From: Parvibaculum sp. | Lineage (GTDB): Bacteria; Pseudomonadota; Alphaproteobacteria; Parvibaculales; Parvibaculaceae | Direction: 5' to 3' | Length of the DNA stretch: 64,000 bases | Assembly: GCF_019635935.1 (NCBI RefSeq) | Contig: NZ_JAHBYN010000001.1 | Coordinates: forward strand, 3,129,532 to 3,193,531 | In this document: in pieces, positions 8,705 to 19,300 of the stretch | Layout of the letters: each line of letters begins with the position of its first letter | Position numbering within the stretch: position 1 is the first letter of the stretch | Notes under the pieces: model-generated | The model's input: only the letters and a program-made list of their open reading frames with translations | Database searches by the model: none | Told to the model about the DNA's origin: nothing | Made by a program: the position numbers and the translations under genes

Positions 8705-10470
8705 GGATCTGGGGGGCTATCTTTGCCGCAGCGCTGCTGACGGCGCTCGGCGCTGAGGCGCTCTACGCTCAAAGTTCGACAAGCGGGCAGACGAGTAGCG
8801 GCGCACCCCTGCGCGCGCCGCAAGCCTTGAACGAGTCCGAGACGCTCGGTGACATCTTCGATGATCCGCGGGGTTACGAGCAGCCACAAGCTGTGCAGGG
8901 AGGTGTCGTCGGCGGCGACTTGCTCTTGCGCGAACAGAGCGGTTCGCGGATCGACATTCCCAACGCAATCCCGCCGTCGCCGGAGCTTGGCTTGCGGCCC
9001 TTCGGCTCGCAGATTTTCGCCAACTCGGGACTGGTCGACCGCAGCGTCGGCGTGAACCCCGACTATCTGATCGCGCAAGGCGATCGTATTGCAGTCAGGA
9101 TGTGGGGCGCGAGGACATTCGACGGCATCCTCGTGGTCGACATTCAAGGAAACATATTCCTTCCGGAAATCGGACCGGTGAAGGTCGAGGGCATAACCAA
9201 TTCGCAGCTTGCGCAACGCGTGCGATCCAGTGTCGCCAGCGTCTTCACCGACAACGTCAGGGTCTATACGAACCTGCTCGGCACGCAGCCGCTCGGCGTT
9301 TTCGTAACCGGCTCCGTGCCTTATCCCGGGCGCTATCCGGGTTCGAAGGACGATAGCGTGCTCTATTATCTGGCGCGCGCCGGCGGCATCGACATCCAGA
9401 GCGGCAGCTTCAGGAACATCAGGGTCGTCCGGCGCGGCGCGACCGTTGCGACGATCGATCTTTATAAATTTCTGACCGATGGCGAAATGCCGGCCGTGCG
9501 CTTTTCCGACAATGACTCAATCGTTGTCGGATCGCAGATGCCGACGGTCGCGATATCCGGCGACGTAAGAAACGAATATCGCTACGAGTTCGATCCTGTG
9601 CGCTCGACGGGAAGTGAATTGCTTGCGCTCGCGCAAGCGCGGCCCTCGGCCAGCCATGCGCTGATCCGCGGCATTCGCAGTGGAAAGCAGTTTAATACCT
9701 ATGTTCCACTCAGCCAGATAGCGACATACATACCGACCGATGGCGACTCGATTGAGGTCGAGGCCGACCGCGAAAGCGAGACCATCGTCGTCAAGGTCGA
9801 CGGCAACGACATGGGGCCGTCGGCATTTGCAGTGCCGCGGGCGACGCGGCTCGGGGCGGTTGCCCAACTGGTTGAAATCGACCCAAGCCTTGCCGACATC
9901 GATTCCATCTATCTGCGTCGGCAGTCGGTGGCCTTGCGACAACGGCAAGCGATCGAACAGGCACTCTACGAGCTGCAGCGGTCGGTTCTGACGGACAATT
10001 CGATAAGCACAACGGACTCGGCGATACGTGTCCAGGAAGCGGCGCTGGTCGAACGCTTTGTGGCGCAGGTAAGGACAGTTCAGCCGGAGGGGCGCGTCGT
10101 TTTGGCGGGCAATAGCTGGCGGGACATGCTGCTCGAGGACGGCGACGAAATCGTGATCCCGAAGAAGAGCGATGTCGTTGTGATTTCCGGTGAAGTCAAG
10201 GTGCCGCAAACCGTTCTTTGGCAGAACCGCCGCTCGGTACGCTCCTATATCGATGAAGCCGGCGGCCTGAGCAATCGCGGCGATGCGGGCCGTATTCTGG
10301 TACTGCGCAACGATGGCTCGGTGCATGATGGGTCAAAGCCAATTCGCAAGGGCGATCACATCATGGTTCTGCCCGCCGCCAGTCAAAAGACTTTTGCGGT
10401 GTTCAAGGACATCGTCGAAGTCATATACCGCGTGGCACTTTCGACGGCTGTTGTTCTCAACGCAAACTGA
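8701..10470 (+). CDS. kpsD: KpsD/Wza-like polysaccharide export outer membrane protein
   Basis: A 589-residue exported protein. The N-terminal signal peptide (residues 1-23) should be cut after LYA. A polysaccharide export domain follows at about 115-195 (DYLIAQGDRIAVRMWGART), with SLBB-type beta-grasp segments from about 198-280 (FVTGSVPYPGRYPG), near 290-340 and near 500-560 (VVISGEVKVPQ). It would form the outer-membrane exit channel for the capsule with KpsE. There is no lipobox Cys, unlike Wza, which agrees with KpsD. ATG 8701 overlaps the kpsE stop and begins exactly at the signal peptide. Confidence 0.9.
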   Translation: MRIWGAIFAAALLTALGAEALYAQSSTSGQTSSGAPLRAPQALNESETLGDIFDDPRGYEQPQAVQGGVVGGDLLLREQSGSRIDIPNAIPPSPELGLRPFGSQIFANSGLVDRSVGVNPDYLIAQGDRIAVRMWGARTFDGILVVDIQGNIFLPEIGPVKVEGITNSQLAQRVRSSVASVFTDNVRVYTNLLGTQPLGVFVTGSVPYPGRYPGSKDDSVLYYLARAGGIDIQSGSFRNIRVVRRGATVATIDLYKFLTDGEMPAVRFSDNDSIVVGSQMPTVAISGDVRNEYRYEFDPVRSTGSELLALAQARPSASHALIRGIRSGKQFNTYVPLSQIATYIPTDGDSIEVEADRESETIVVKVDGNDMGPSAFAVPRATRLGAVAQLVEIDPSLADIDSIYLRRQSVALRQRQAIEQALYELQRSVLTDNSISTTDSAIRVQEAALVERFVAQVRTVQPEGRVVLAGNSWRDMLLEDGDEIVIPKKSDVVVISGEVKVPQTVLWQNRRSVRSYIDEAGGLSNRGDAGRILVLRNDGSVHDGSKPIRKGDHIMVLPAASQKTFAVFKDIVEVIYRVALSTAVVLNAN

Positions 10471-10478
10471 TCGCGACG

Positions 10479-11546
10479 ATGAAACCAGGTACGGACGACG
10501 AGCGTTCGCTCATTTCGGCGCGCACGTTCCGCTGCCGGGGCGCGTACGCGCGCGATCCGGAGCGCATTGTCGTTCTCACTTGGGAGCACTCGCCCACATG
10601 CGACATCTATCTGCGCGGCCGGCTTCGAAACGCCGGCTTGCCGGTGCATTACTGGATTCTGGGTCGCGCGCCCCCGGTTTCGCTGAACGGCGCTTTCGTG
10701 ATCGTCGTGCGATATGTCGATTCGGCAGCGCTGAAGGCGCTTGAGCGGGCAGGGGCCAGCCTTGGCGGGTTCGCCTATCTGCTCGACGATGACATGGCCG
10801 CCGCGATCGGCGACCGTTCGCTGCCGTTGCACTATCGCATCTACATGGCTCATTTCTGGCTGCGCTACGCCGGGCGCATCGGCGCGCTTGCAAGCGAGCT
10901 GTGGCTCTCGTCCGATGTCCTTGCGCGCCGTTACGCTGCGGCGGGTGACGTTCACCGCATCGATCCGGCGCCGCTCCGCTTTGCCTTGCCGTCGGAACGG
11001 CCGTCAAACGAGAGCGGCAATGTCAGCATCTTCTACCACGGCCAGAAGACGCATCGCGCGGACCGAAAATGGCTGCGCGATGTAATGCGCCCGGTGCTGG
11101 AAGACTGTCCGAACTGCGAATTTGAAATCGTCGGCGGACCGGAGGCGCGAAGGTTCTATGGCGGACTGCCACGGGTGGCCGTGCGACCGCCATTGCCCTG
11201 GCCCGAATATTGGCAGCGAAGCCAGACGACGCGCCTCGACATCGGTTTGGCGCCGTTGGTGCCGACGCCGTTCAATTCAGCCAGATCCTGGACAAAATAT
11301 CTCGACATTGCGCGCTTCGGTGCCGTGGGTGTGTATGCTGCGGGCGAGCCCTACGAAAGCGTCGTCACGGATGATCGTAACGGCATTCTTCGTCCGGCTT
11401 GCGACAAGGAGGCTTGGTCCGATGCGCTGATTGCGCTTGTTCGGGATCGCGCATTGCGCGAACGGCTGACCGGCGCAGTCGACTGGCCATCCGGGACGAA
11501 AACACCGCCGACGCTGGAGCGCCTGGCATATGGCGAGAAGCTGTAG
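10479..11546 (+). CDS. GT-B-like glycosyltransferase of the capsule locus
   Basis: A 355-residue cytoplasmic protein with a two-domain layout typical of GT-B glycosyltransferases. The N-terminal half contains LTWEHSPTCDIYLRGRL and a LLDDDMA stretch. The C-terminal half contains SIFYHGQKTHRADRKW, EIVGGPEARR and the donor-site-like SWTKYLDIARFGAVGVYA with AAGEPYESVV. It starts eight bases after the kpsD stop, so it belongs to the export operon. It is the only glycosyltransferase here besides KpsS. The genes for the capsule repeat unit must therefore lie elsewhere, or this enzyme adds a single linker or terminal sugar. Donor and acceptor are not predictable from sequence. Confidence 0.72.
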   Translation: MKPGTDDERSLISARTFRCRGAYARDPERIVVLTWEHSPTCDIYLRGRLRNAGLPVHYWILGRAPPVSLNGAFVIVVRYVDSAALKALERAGASLGGFAYLLDDDMAAAIGDRSLPLHYRIYMAHFWLRYAGRIGALASELWLSSDVLARRYAAAGDVHRIDPAPLRFALPSERPSNESGNVSIFYHGQKTHRADRKWLRDVMRPVLEDCPNCEFEIVGGPEARRFYGGLPRVAVRPPLPWPEYWQRSQTTRLDIGLAPLVPTPFNSARSWTKYLDIARFGAVGVYAAGEPYESVVTDDRNGILRPACDKEAWSDALIALVRDRALRERLTGAVDWPSGTKTPPTLERLAYGEKL

Positions 11547-11635
11547 CGGCGGGCATGACAAGCGACTTTTCTATGTTAGGATTGCCGAAAATGACGGGTA
11601 GACGCGCCTCGGCGCATCGCGAAAAGGGTTGGGGT

Positions 11636-11971
11636 ATGCGGGGCTTTCTGGTCGCATTGACGCTGTCGTTGGGCCTTGCTGCCTGCGAGACCACTTCGAC
11701 GTCGGGCGAATTCGCGTCGGCAAGCGAGGTCCTAGCCGCCAGCCCCGCGAGCGATCCGATTGCGCTCTATGCCGTAGAAGCCGCACCGGGAACCGCCGGG
11801 ACTGTTCTCGCGTCGTCCGGTAACAGCACGCTGGTGCATGTGGGCCCCGACTATGTTTCCGCAACTGGAGATCGCTGCCGCCGTGTGATTCTGGCTGATG
11901 GAAACGGGCGATCGCAGGTCAGCGCGGTCTGCCTAGTCGAGCAATCCTGGAAGACGGTTATCGGTCTCTAG
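11636..11971 (+). CDS. Small lipoprotein at the end of the capsule export operon
   Basis: A 111-residue protein beginning at ATG 11636. It has a short signal peptide (MRGFLVALTLSLGLAAC) whose LAAC lipobox makes Cys17 the lipidated residue. The mature part is Ser/Ala-rich, then forms a probable small beta domain with two further Cys (DRCRRVILADGNGRSQ and VCLVEQSW) that could form a disulfide. I do not recognise the family. The frame is open much further upstream into the glycosyltransferase, but that extension lacks coding character. Position suggests an accessory role in capsule export or retention. The convergent rkpG-like gene ends three bases away. Confidence 0.65.
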   Translation: MRGFLVALTLSLGLAACETTSTSGEFASASEVLAASPASDPIALYAVEAAPGTAGTVLASSGNSTLVHVGPDYVSATGDRCRRVILADGNGRSQVSAVCLVEQSWKTVIGL

Positions 11972-11974
11972 GGC

Positions 11975-13333
11975 TCACAGCGGCGAATTCTCGAGCTTCT
12001 TCTTCTGGTCGGCCACCTGTGCGACGGTAAAGCGTATTTGCTCTTCCGTGTGCGCGCTGGAAAGGAAGAAACGCAACCGCGCGATCCGTTCTTCGACGGC
12101 AGGGTAGATGATCGGCGGGGCATTGATGCCAAGCTCGAACAAGGCGCGCGACAGGCGCACCGCGAGCAGCGAGCTGCCGGTAATGACGGGAAGGACCGTC
12201 GAGCCGATCGCATAGCCGGTGTCGAGCCCCGCTTCACGGGCAAGTTCGAGCATCAATTTTCCGTTGGCCTGAAGTTGTCGAACGCGCTCAGGCTCTTCTT
12301 CCATGATCCGCAATGCTTCAAGAGACGCGGCCGCCATCGGCGGGGGCATGCCGACCGAATAGAGAAATCCGGAGGCCGTATGCTTGAGCAGCGTGATCAG
12401 CGCTTCCGAACCGGCCACATATCCGCCGCAGCCCGCCAGCGTCTTGGATAGCGTTCCCATCCAGATATCGACATCGCCCGGCTTCAGGCCGAAATGCTCG
12501 CCGATGCCATATCCCCGGGCGCCAAGCGCACCGAAGGAATGTGCCTCGTCGACCATCGTCAAGGCTTTGTGTTTGCGCGCGACCTCGATGATTTCAGGCA
12601 TCGGCGGCACATCACCGTCCATCGAATAGATGCCTTCGACGCAAATCAGCACCTTCTCGAACTTGCGCCGCGACCGCATCAGAAGGTCGTCAAGTCCGCG
12701 CCAGTCGTTGTGATCGAACGGCTGCCGCTGTGCGCCGGAAAGAAGCGCTCCCTGCAACACCGAGTTGTGAATCAACCTGTCATGCAGAATGAGATCGCGC
12801 TTTCCAAGCAGCGTGCCGATCGTCGTTACGTTCGTGGCGTGACCCGAGACAAATGTGAGCGCCGCCGGGGTGCCGTGGACTTCGGCAATCTTGGCTTCGA
12901 GCTCCCGATGCGGCCGCCTTTCGCCGGAGACGAGACGGCTCGCGGAGGCCGATGTGCCGTATTCGACCATCGCCTTGTACGCCGCGTCGTTGACCCGCGG
13001 ATGCCCGTTCAGGTCGAGATAGTTATAGGTTCCGAAATTGATGAATTCGCGCCCGCCGATAACGGTCGTATTGCGCGCCAGGACATCGTGCTCCTGGAAA
13101 TACGGACTTTCCAGGTTGACCTTTTTCGCGAGGCTCTGCTGAAGCGTCAATGTCTGATAGTCGGAAAACTTCTCGATCTTGTAGTGCGATTCCGGAATGC
13201 TGAACGCGTCGCGCTTGGCAACGCCGTTCATTTCGCCGGCGATGTCGCTGCGCTTCTTGAGGATACGCCGCAGCGCTTCCTCCTTGGATTCCTTGGAGAG
13301 CTTTCGCGGTTCGTTGGGATCTGAATCTGTCAC
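11975..13333 (-). CDS. rkpG: RkpG-like alpha-oxoamine synthase (PLP-dependent, AONS/SPT family)
   Basis: A 452-residue PLP enzyme of the alpha-oxoamine synthase family, which also includes 8-amino-7-oxononanoate synthase, 2-amino-3-ketobutyrate CoA ligase and serine palmitoyltransferase. Family marks seen are the FVSGHATNVTTIGTLLGK helix, HND after the HNSVLQGA segment, the PLP-ring region VDEAHSFGALGARGYG and the PLP lysine in GTLSKTLAGCGGY. The N-terminal 60 residues are an extension relative to bacterial AONS. Such enzymes condense an acyl thioester with an amino acid, releasing CO2 and an amino ketone. It starts at a GTG that overlaps the synthase stop by four bases, so it is a strong candidate for offloading the acyl chain from that synthase. 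S. meliloti RkpG has been described only as acyltransferase-like. Confidence 0.85.
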   Translation of the reverse strand: MTDSDPNEPRKLSKESKEEALRRILKKRSDIAGEMNGVAKRDAFSIPESHYKIEKFSDYQTLTLQQSLAKKVNLESPYFQEHDVLARNTTVIGGREFINFGTYNYLDLNGHPRVNDAAYKAMVEYGTSASASRLVSGERRPHRELEAKIAEVHGTPAALTFVSGHATNVTTIGTLLGKRDLILHDRLIHNSVLQGALLSGAQRQPFDHNDWRGLDDLLMRSRRKFEKVLICVEGIYSMDGDVPPMPEIIEVARKHKALTMVDEAHSFGALGARGYGIGEHFGLKPGDVDIWMGTLSKTLAGCGGYVAGSEALITLLKHTASGFLYSVGMPPPMAAASLEALRIMEEEPERVRQLQANGKLMLELAREAGLDTGYAIGSTVLPVITGSSLLAVRLSRALFELGINAPPIIYPAVEERIARLRFFLSSAHTEEQIRFTVAQVADQKKKLENSPL

Positions 13334-16300
13334 GTGCCGAATTGATTTTCACTTGTTGAAGGGTCGCGAGTGTCGTCTGTTTTTCGTATATTTTCAACGT
13401 CGTCGTCATTGATATGACGAGAGATTATCGATTGCACGTCGCCGGCGAATTGATCGCTTGTATCTTCGCCGCGAATCTGGCCGACAATCTGTGCCGAAAG
13501 CGACGTCACATTTCCGCCCTCGGAAAGCGCCATGACGGGTATCTCGATGCCGAAGCGGTCTTCGATGCCGAGCTTCAGTTCGAGTGCCATCAGCGAGTCC
13601 ATACCGAGATCGAATACCGACTTCCCAAGATCGATCTTGTCGGCCGTCAGGCGCAGCACCTGGCCGATTTCCTCCGCCAGAATGCCGGACACGAAGCCGA
13701 TGGCATCCTCCAGCGAGACTTCCGAGAGCTTTGATAGAATGTCCTCTCCGCTGCTCTCACCTTCCCGTACCGTTCTCGGCGCCAATTCGCCGAAGACGCG
13801 TGCCTGCAGGACCGGCAGGCCGGCGCGCAGCCGCTGCCAATTGATGCCGGCGGCGTAGAAGTTGGATTCGTCGCGCGCAACGAGTCCCTCCAGCAATATC
13901 ATTGCGTCGCTCGTGCTGAGCGGGTCGGCGCCGAGCTTCGATGCAAGTTGGTCGCGCATCTCGGCGTTGCGGGCGAGATAGCCGGCGTCGCCGATAGCGC
14001 TCCAGCCGATTGCCTGCGCCGGCAGGCCGGCGGCGCGGCGCTTCTGCGCAAGCGCCTCAAGGAAGGCATTCGCGGCGACATAATTGGCCTGGCCCGGATT
14101 TCCGAATGCCGTGGTGATCGAAGAATAGAGAACGAAGAAATCGATTTCGCGCCCCAGGCTGACGTCATGAAGCACGATAGCACCGCGAATTTTCGGTTCG
14201 ATGACCCGCTGATACTGGCGTTGATCGAGCGTCTCCATCGTGGCGTCGTCGAAGACGGCCGCAGCGTGGACAATGCCCCGGATTGGAAAGCCGGCGGCTT
14301 CCGCTTCGTCGAAAAGCGAGCCAACAGCGGCGGCATCCGTAACGTCGCAGGCGCGCGCAATGACGTGCACGCCGCGGGCCTCGAATTCCTTGATGGCCGC
14401 ACGCGCTTCCTCGCTTGTCGCGCCGGACCGTCCGATCAACACCAGCCCGCCGGCGCCCTTCTCGGCAAGCCATCTCGCGGTCGCGAGCCCGAACCCGGAA
14501 AGCCCGCCGGTCACGAGACAGGCCGCGTCCGGCCGCACCGGGAAGGCTGCGCTTTCGCGCTTTGCCACAGCGGCCGGCACATGGGGCGGCCGCAGGATTA
14601 TCTTTCCGGTATGGCCGGATCTCTGCATCAGGCGGAATGCGTCCGATGCGCGGTCCGCGTCGAAAGCCCGATAGGGCAGTGGCGTATAGACACCTGTTTC
14701 AAATCGCTCGATCAGATCGTCGAACAATTCCCGCGCCAGTTCCGGTCGCTCGACCATCAGCTGGTCCGCATCGATGCCGAAATAACTGAGATTGTTCCGG
14801 AAAAACTTCAGGCCGATGCGATTGTTCTCGTAGAAATCGCGTTTGCCGAGTTCGATGAAGCGGCCAAACGGGCGAAGCAAACCGAGATTCCGGTGTATCG
14901 CTTCGCCGGCCAGTGAATTGAGAATGACGTCGACGCCTTCGCCGCCGGTCGCCTTCATGATCTCCTCGGCGAACGACAGCGAGCGCGAGTCGAATATACG
15001 GCTCTCCGGAATATCGAGCATCCGCATCATCTGGCGCTTCTCGGGCGTGCCGACGGTCACGAAGATTTCGGCGCCGATGTGGCGAGCCACCTGGATCGCG
15101 GCAAGACCGACGCCGCCGGCTGCGCCATGGATCACGACGCGCTCGCCCTTCCGCAATCGTGCCAGATAGTCGAGCGCGTATTGCACGGTGAAGAAGGCCG
15201 TCGGAATTGTGGCGGCTTCCTCGAAGCTCAATCGGGTCGGTTTGATTGCCGCCGCGCTTGCCGGCGTCACGACATGGCTGTCGAAGCAATGGGGGGCGAA
15301 GCACAACACCTCGTCGCCGGGCCGGATGTTGGTAACCTCCGCGCCGACATCGGTCACGATGCCGGCCGCTTCCATGCCGACGCTCGGTCCGGCAAACCCG
15401 GCCTCCAGCGCTTCCTCGGGCAACACGCCAAGCGCATACATCACGTCGCGGAAATTGAGTCCGGCGGCGCGCGGGGCGACGACGATTTCATTTGCCTTCG
15501 GTATCGGCATCGCGGCTGGCTGCCAGGCAAGAGAGCCGAGCCGCCCGGTCGAGAAGGTGAGCTTCCGCGCGCCCAGCTCCGCTTCGGTGGCGCCTTCGTT
15601 CGGCACCACGCGCAGTCGTGGCGCAAAGGAACCTTCGGAGCTGAGAACAAGTTCGGATTCCGGGTCCGCATCGAGCAGCGATCGGCAAAGTGCCGCGATA
15701 AGCTCCGTTTGCGCCGGATCGTCGCCCTGGAGGTCGATCATGCGCAGGCGCGTCTTCGGCACTTCGTTGGCAATCACCCGGCCGATGCCCCAAAGTGGCG
15801 CTTGCGTGAGGTTCATCTGGCCGGTCGCCCGGAAGCTCGACGCGTTCCGCGTGACGATATGCAGGCGCGGCATCGTCTTGAATTCGGCATGCGACATCGC
15901 CCGCGCGGCCAGCAGTGCGCTCCAGCCGGGACGTGCATCGGCCGACATGTCGCCGAACAGCACGACGCCGCGAAGGTCGATTCCGGTTCCGGCCATCGCC
16001 TGATAGGTTTCGAGCCACTGCATCTCGACATCGGGGTCGAGCGGCAATGCATCGTCGTCCTCGCCGGGGTTGTGCCCGGCATGTGCCTGGATTGCGACGG
16101 CTCCGGCGCGTTCCAGTTCGGCGCACAGTGCGCCGGCGCTATTGGCCTCTGCTTTGGACGGATCGTAGACAACGAGCCAGCCCGTTCCCATGGCGTCGAA
16201 GCTGGCGCGCGCGGGCGCTGTACGGAAGTCGCCCGGCCGCGGCGCATCTGCGATCAACACCGTCGCGCGTCCGGCGGTTGCAGTCTGAATATTGCAGAAC

Positions 16301-19300
16301 CCCTCGACCGAAAAAAAGCGGACAAGCGCCTCGGAATCCATGCGTTCGTCCTGCGCCACCGGACGGGCCGCCGCCAGAACGGTGTCGATCCAGAAGGCGG
16401 GCTGGGGTTCGGACAGCAGCAAAAGCCCGCCCGGTGCCAGCAGATCGTTGATGTTTCCGCGCAGCGCCGGCGTCAGGCCGCTGGCGGCCGACGGCAGAGG
16501 ACAAACGACGATGTCGAATTCGCCGAGCTTCGTCAGGTCGCTTTCGGACAGGAGCCCGGCCGGATCCGCATGCAGGAACCGCACATTCGGAGCGTCGATG
16601 TCCATCTCGAGATTGGAGAGTTTCGTTTCGTCGTCCGAGACGACCGTGAAATCGACAGCGCCCGTTGAGGAAATCGACGCGGCGCCGCGTACCAGACCGT
16701 TGGCCGTGCCGACCTCAAGTATCCGCAGCCTGCGGTTGGCCGGCCAGAGTGATGCGACCTTTTTCAGAGCGTCCATCAGAAGGTCGCGAGCCGGTGCGAA
16801 ACTTGGCGAGCTTTCCAGCAGGTGATCGCGGCTGGTCGGGCTCGGCCGATGCTGCGCCGCATCTTGCGCCGTCGTATCGCCGCAATGCATCAGCGCGCCG
16901 AGTTCAGCCAGATAGGCCGGATGGCGTGCCAGTGCATCCTGCCACATGCGGCGCGCGCCATCGCCCGGCGCGACGTCGATGTGCGATATCGCGTGGGCCT
17001 TGCCGTTGACCTTGGACAGTGTTGACGGCGCGCGCGCCAGTAATCCGCGCGCAATAGCGTCGAGATCGGGTCCGTCGCCGGAAATGGCGGCGTTTCGCTC
17101 GGCAAAAGCCAACGCTTCGGCAAGTTCCGCGGCGTCGGGTGTCTGGCACGATGCGGAAACATAGTCGAGCGGCAGCGTCTCGAAACGGAAACGCCGTGTG
17201 CCGGCGCTGACGTTATGAAGTTCGGCCCGCAGAAAGCGCAGCCCGGTCACTCTGGCAACGCACGTATTGTCGGCGTCGAACAGGGAAAAATCGGCGACCA
17301 GCGACTTTTCGCTCCGCGAACGCAGTTGCGTATGGCAGCGAACCGCGAGCGCATGCGGCCGGAAAACCTTCACGCCGTTGAACTGATAAGGCAGGTAGGC
17401 GTTGCCCTCCTTGACGCCGTTCGCAAACAATATCGAAAGCAGCGTTTGCAGGCAGCCGTCGAGCAGCGCCGGATGCAGGACGAACTTGTCGAGCGTCGCG
17501 ACAACCGCGTCCGGTGCGCGCAACTCCGCGACCGCCTCGTTGCCGAACACCTGCACCCGCTCGATTGTCTGGAAGGCGGGCCCGTAGTTCAGTCCCAATG
17601 CGGTGGCAACGCGGTAGTGCGTATCGTGCGAGATGTTGCCCGATGCAGCGCTGGTCTGCGCGACGACCTCCGTGTCGTCGGTTCCGGCAAGCGCTTCGGT
17701 GAGGCGGCCCACGGCATTCAGCGTCCACGGGTCGTCGCTCATTCGTTTGCGCGTCTCGATGCGGAAGGCTTTGTCGTCTTCGTCGTATATGAACCGGAAA
17801 TTGAGCATGTGCCCGCGCACCAGGACGATCGGCCGCCGAATCTCCAGGGTCTCGATATCGTGGCGCTCACCACCGAAAAGGGCGGCCGATGCTTCAAGGA
17901 CGCATTCGACATAGCCGGTCGCCGGAAAGACGATCGAACCGCCGACATTGTGGTCGGCGAGAAACGGGAACAGTTCGGCATCGATCTGGGCTTCCCAGAG
18001 CGCGTGCCCGTGTTGTGGCCGGATGCCGAGAAATGGTCCGTCGACATTTGCATACATGCGTCCGTCGGCGTCGGGTTTCACCGGCGTCCAGTGGCTTTCG
18101 TGTTGCCACGGGTATCTCGGAAGTTCGACGCAACGGCCCGGGACGGGGAATGACCGTCCGAAGTCGAGTTCGGCGCCGGCGCAGAACGCCGTATCGGCGA
18201 CCAGGCGGAGCATCGACGCATCATGCGCGCTACGCGTCATGCTGGCGATGGGCGTGCCGGTCTTGCCCTTTTCGCGCAGAATCTGCCGCAGGTAAGGTTG
18301 AAGAACATTATGCGGCCCGATTTCGACCAGCACATCGATGCCGTCCGAGATCATGGCGCCGATCGCGTCGTGAAAGCGCACCGGCATACGCATATTGTTC
18401 CACCAGTAATCGGTGTCGAGCGCGTCGCCAGCCGTTTCGGCGCCAAGCACCGTCGAATAATAGGGAACGCGCGTAGCGGCCGGTGCGACCGGACCGATCT
18501 TTTTCAGGAAGTGGCTTTGCACGGGGTCGAGAACGCGGCTGTGGAAGGCGTAATCGAGATCGAGAAGGCGGAAGAAGATCTTCTCGGCCGTCAGCTTTTC
18601 CCCGAGTTCGATCAGCGCCTGCTCGCCGCCCGCGAGTGTGACGGAGGTCGATGTGTTGACGGCGGCGAGCTCGATCTTGCCGCCGGAATCCCTCTCGATT
18701 TCAAGCGCCCGTTCCGGCGAAATTCCTGCAGCCGCCATCCGGCCCTGGCCGCGTGTGCGGCCTTGCGCTTCGGACCGGGCAACAACCAGCAGCACGGTCT
18801 GGCGGAGGTCGAGTGCGCCGGAAACATATGCGGCGGCGACTTCGCCGACGCTGTGCCCGGCGACGGCGTCGGGCGTCAGTCCCGCTTCCTGCAGGCAGCG
18901 CCATAGTCCGATCTGCATCGCCAGCAAGGCGGGCTGCGCCACCTCGGTTCGTCCAAGGCGTTGTTCGGCATCTTCGGCATGCAATGCTTCGACAAGCGAC
19001 CACCCGGCGATCTCGACGATCAATGCGTCGATGGCATCGATCTCGCGGCGGAAAGTCTCGCTCTCGGCATAGAGCCGGCGTCCCATGCCCGGCCATTGCG
19101 CGCCATTTCCGTTGAAGACGAAGCCGACTTTTGCTTGTGAAATGGCGGCTTCGTTCGAGACGACGGCACAATCGGCCTCGTCGGCAAACGCGGCAAGTTG
19201 CGCGACGATATCGCCGACCGTCTCGCCGTGAACGATGGCGCGGTTCGGATGACGCACGCGCCGGAATGCCGCCGTGAATGCGGCGTCGTAATAACCGTCC

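Noticed and set aside
15079..16668. 529-codon frame on the + strand inside the synthase gene
   Set aside because: Antisense shadow of a recognisable PKS; low-complexity Arg/Gly translation.
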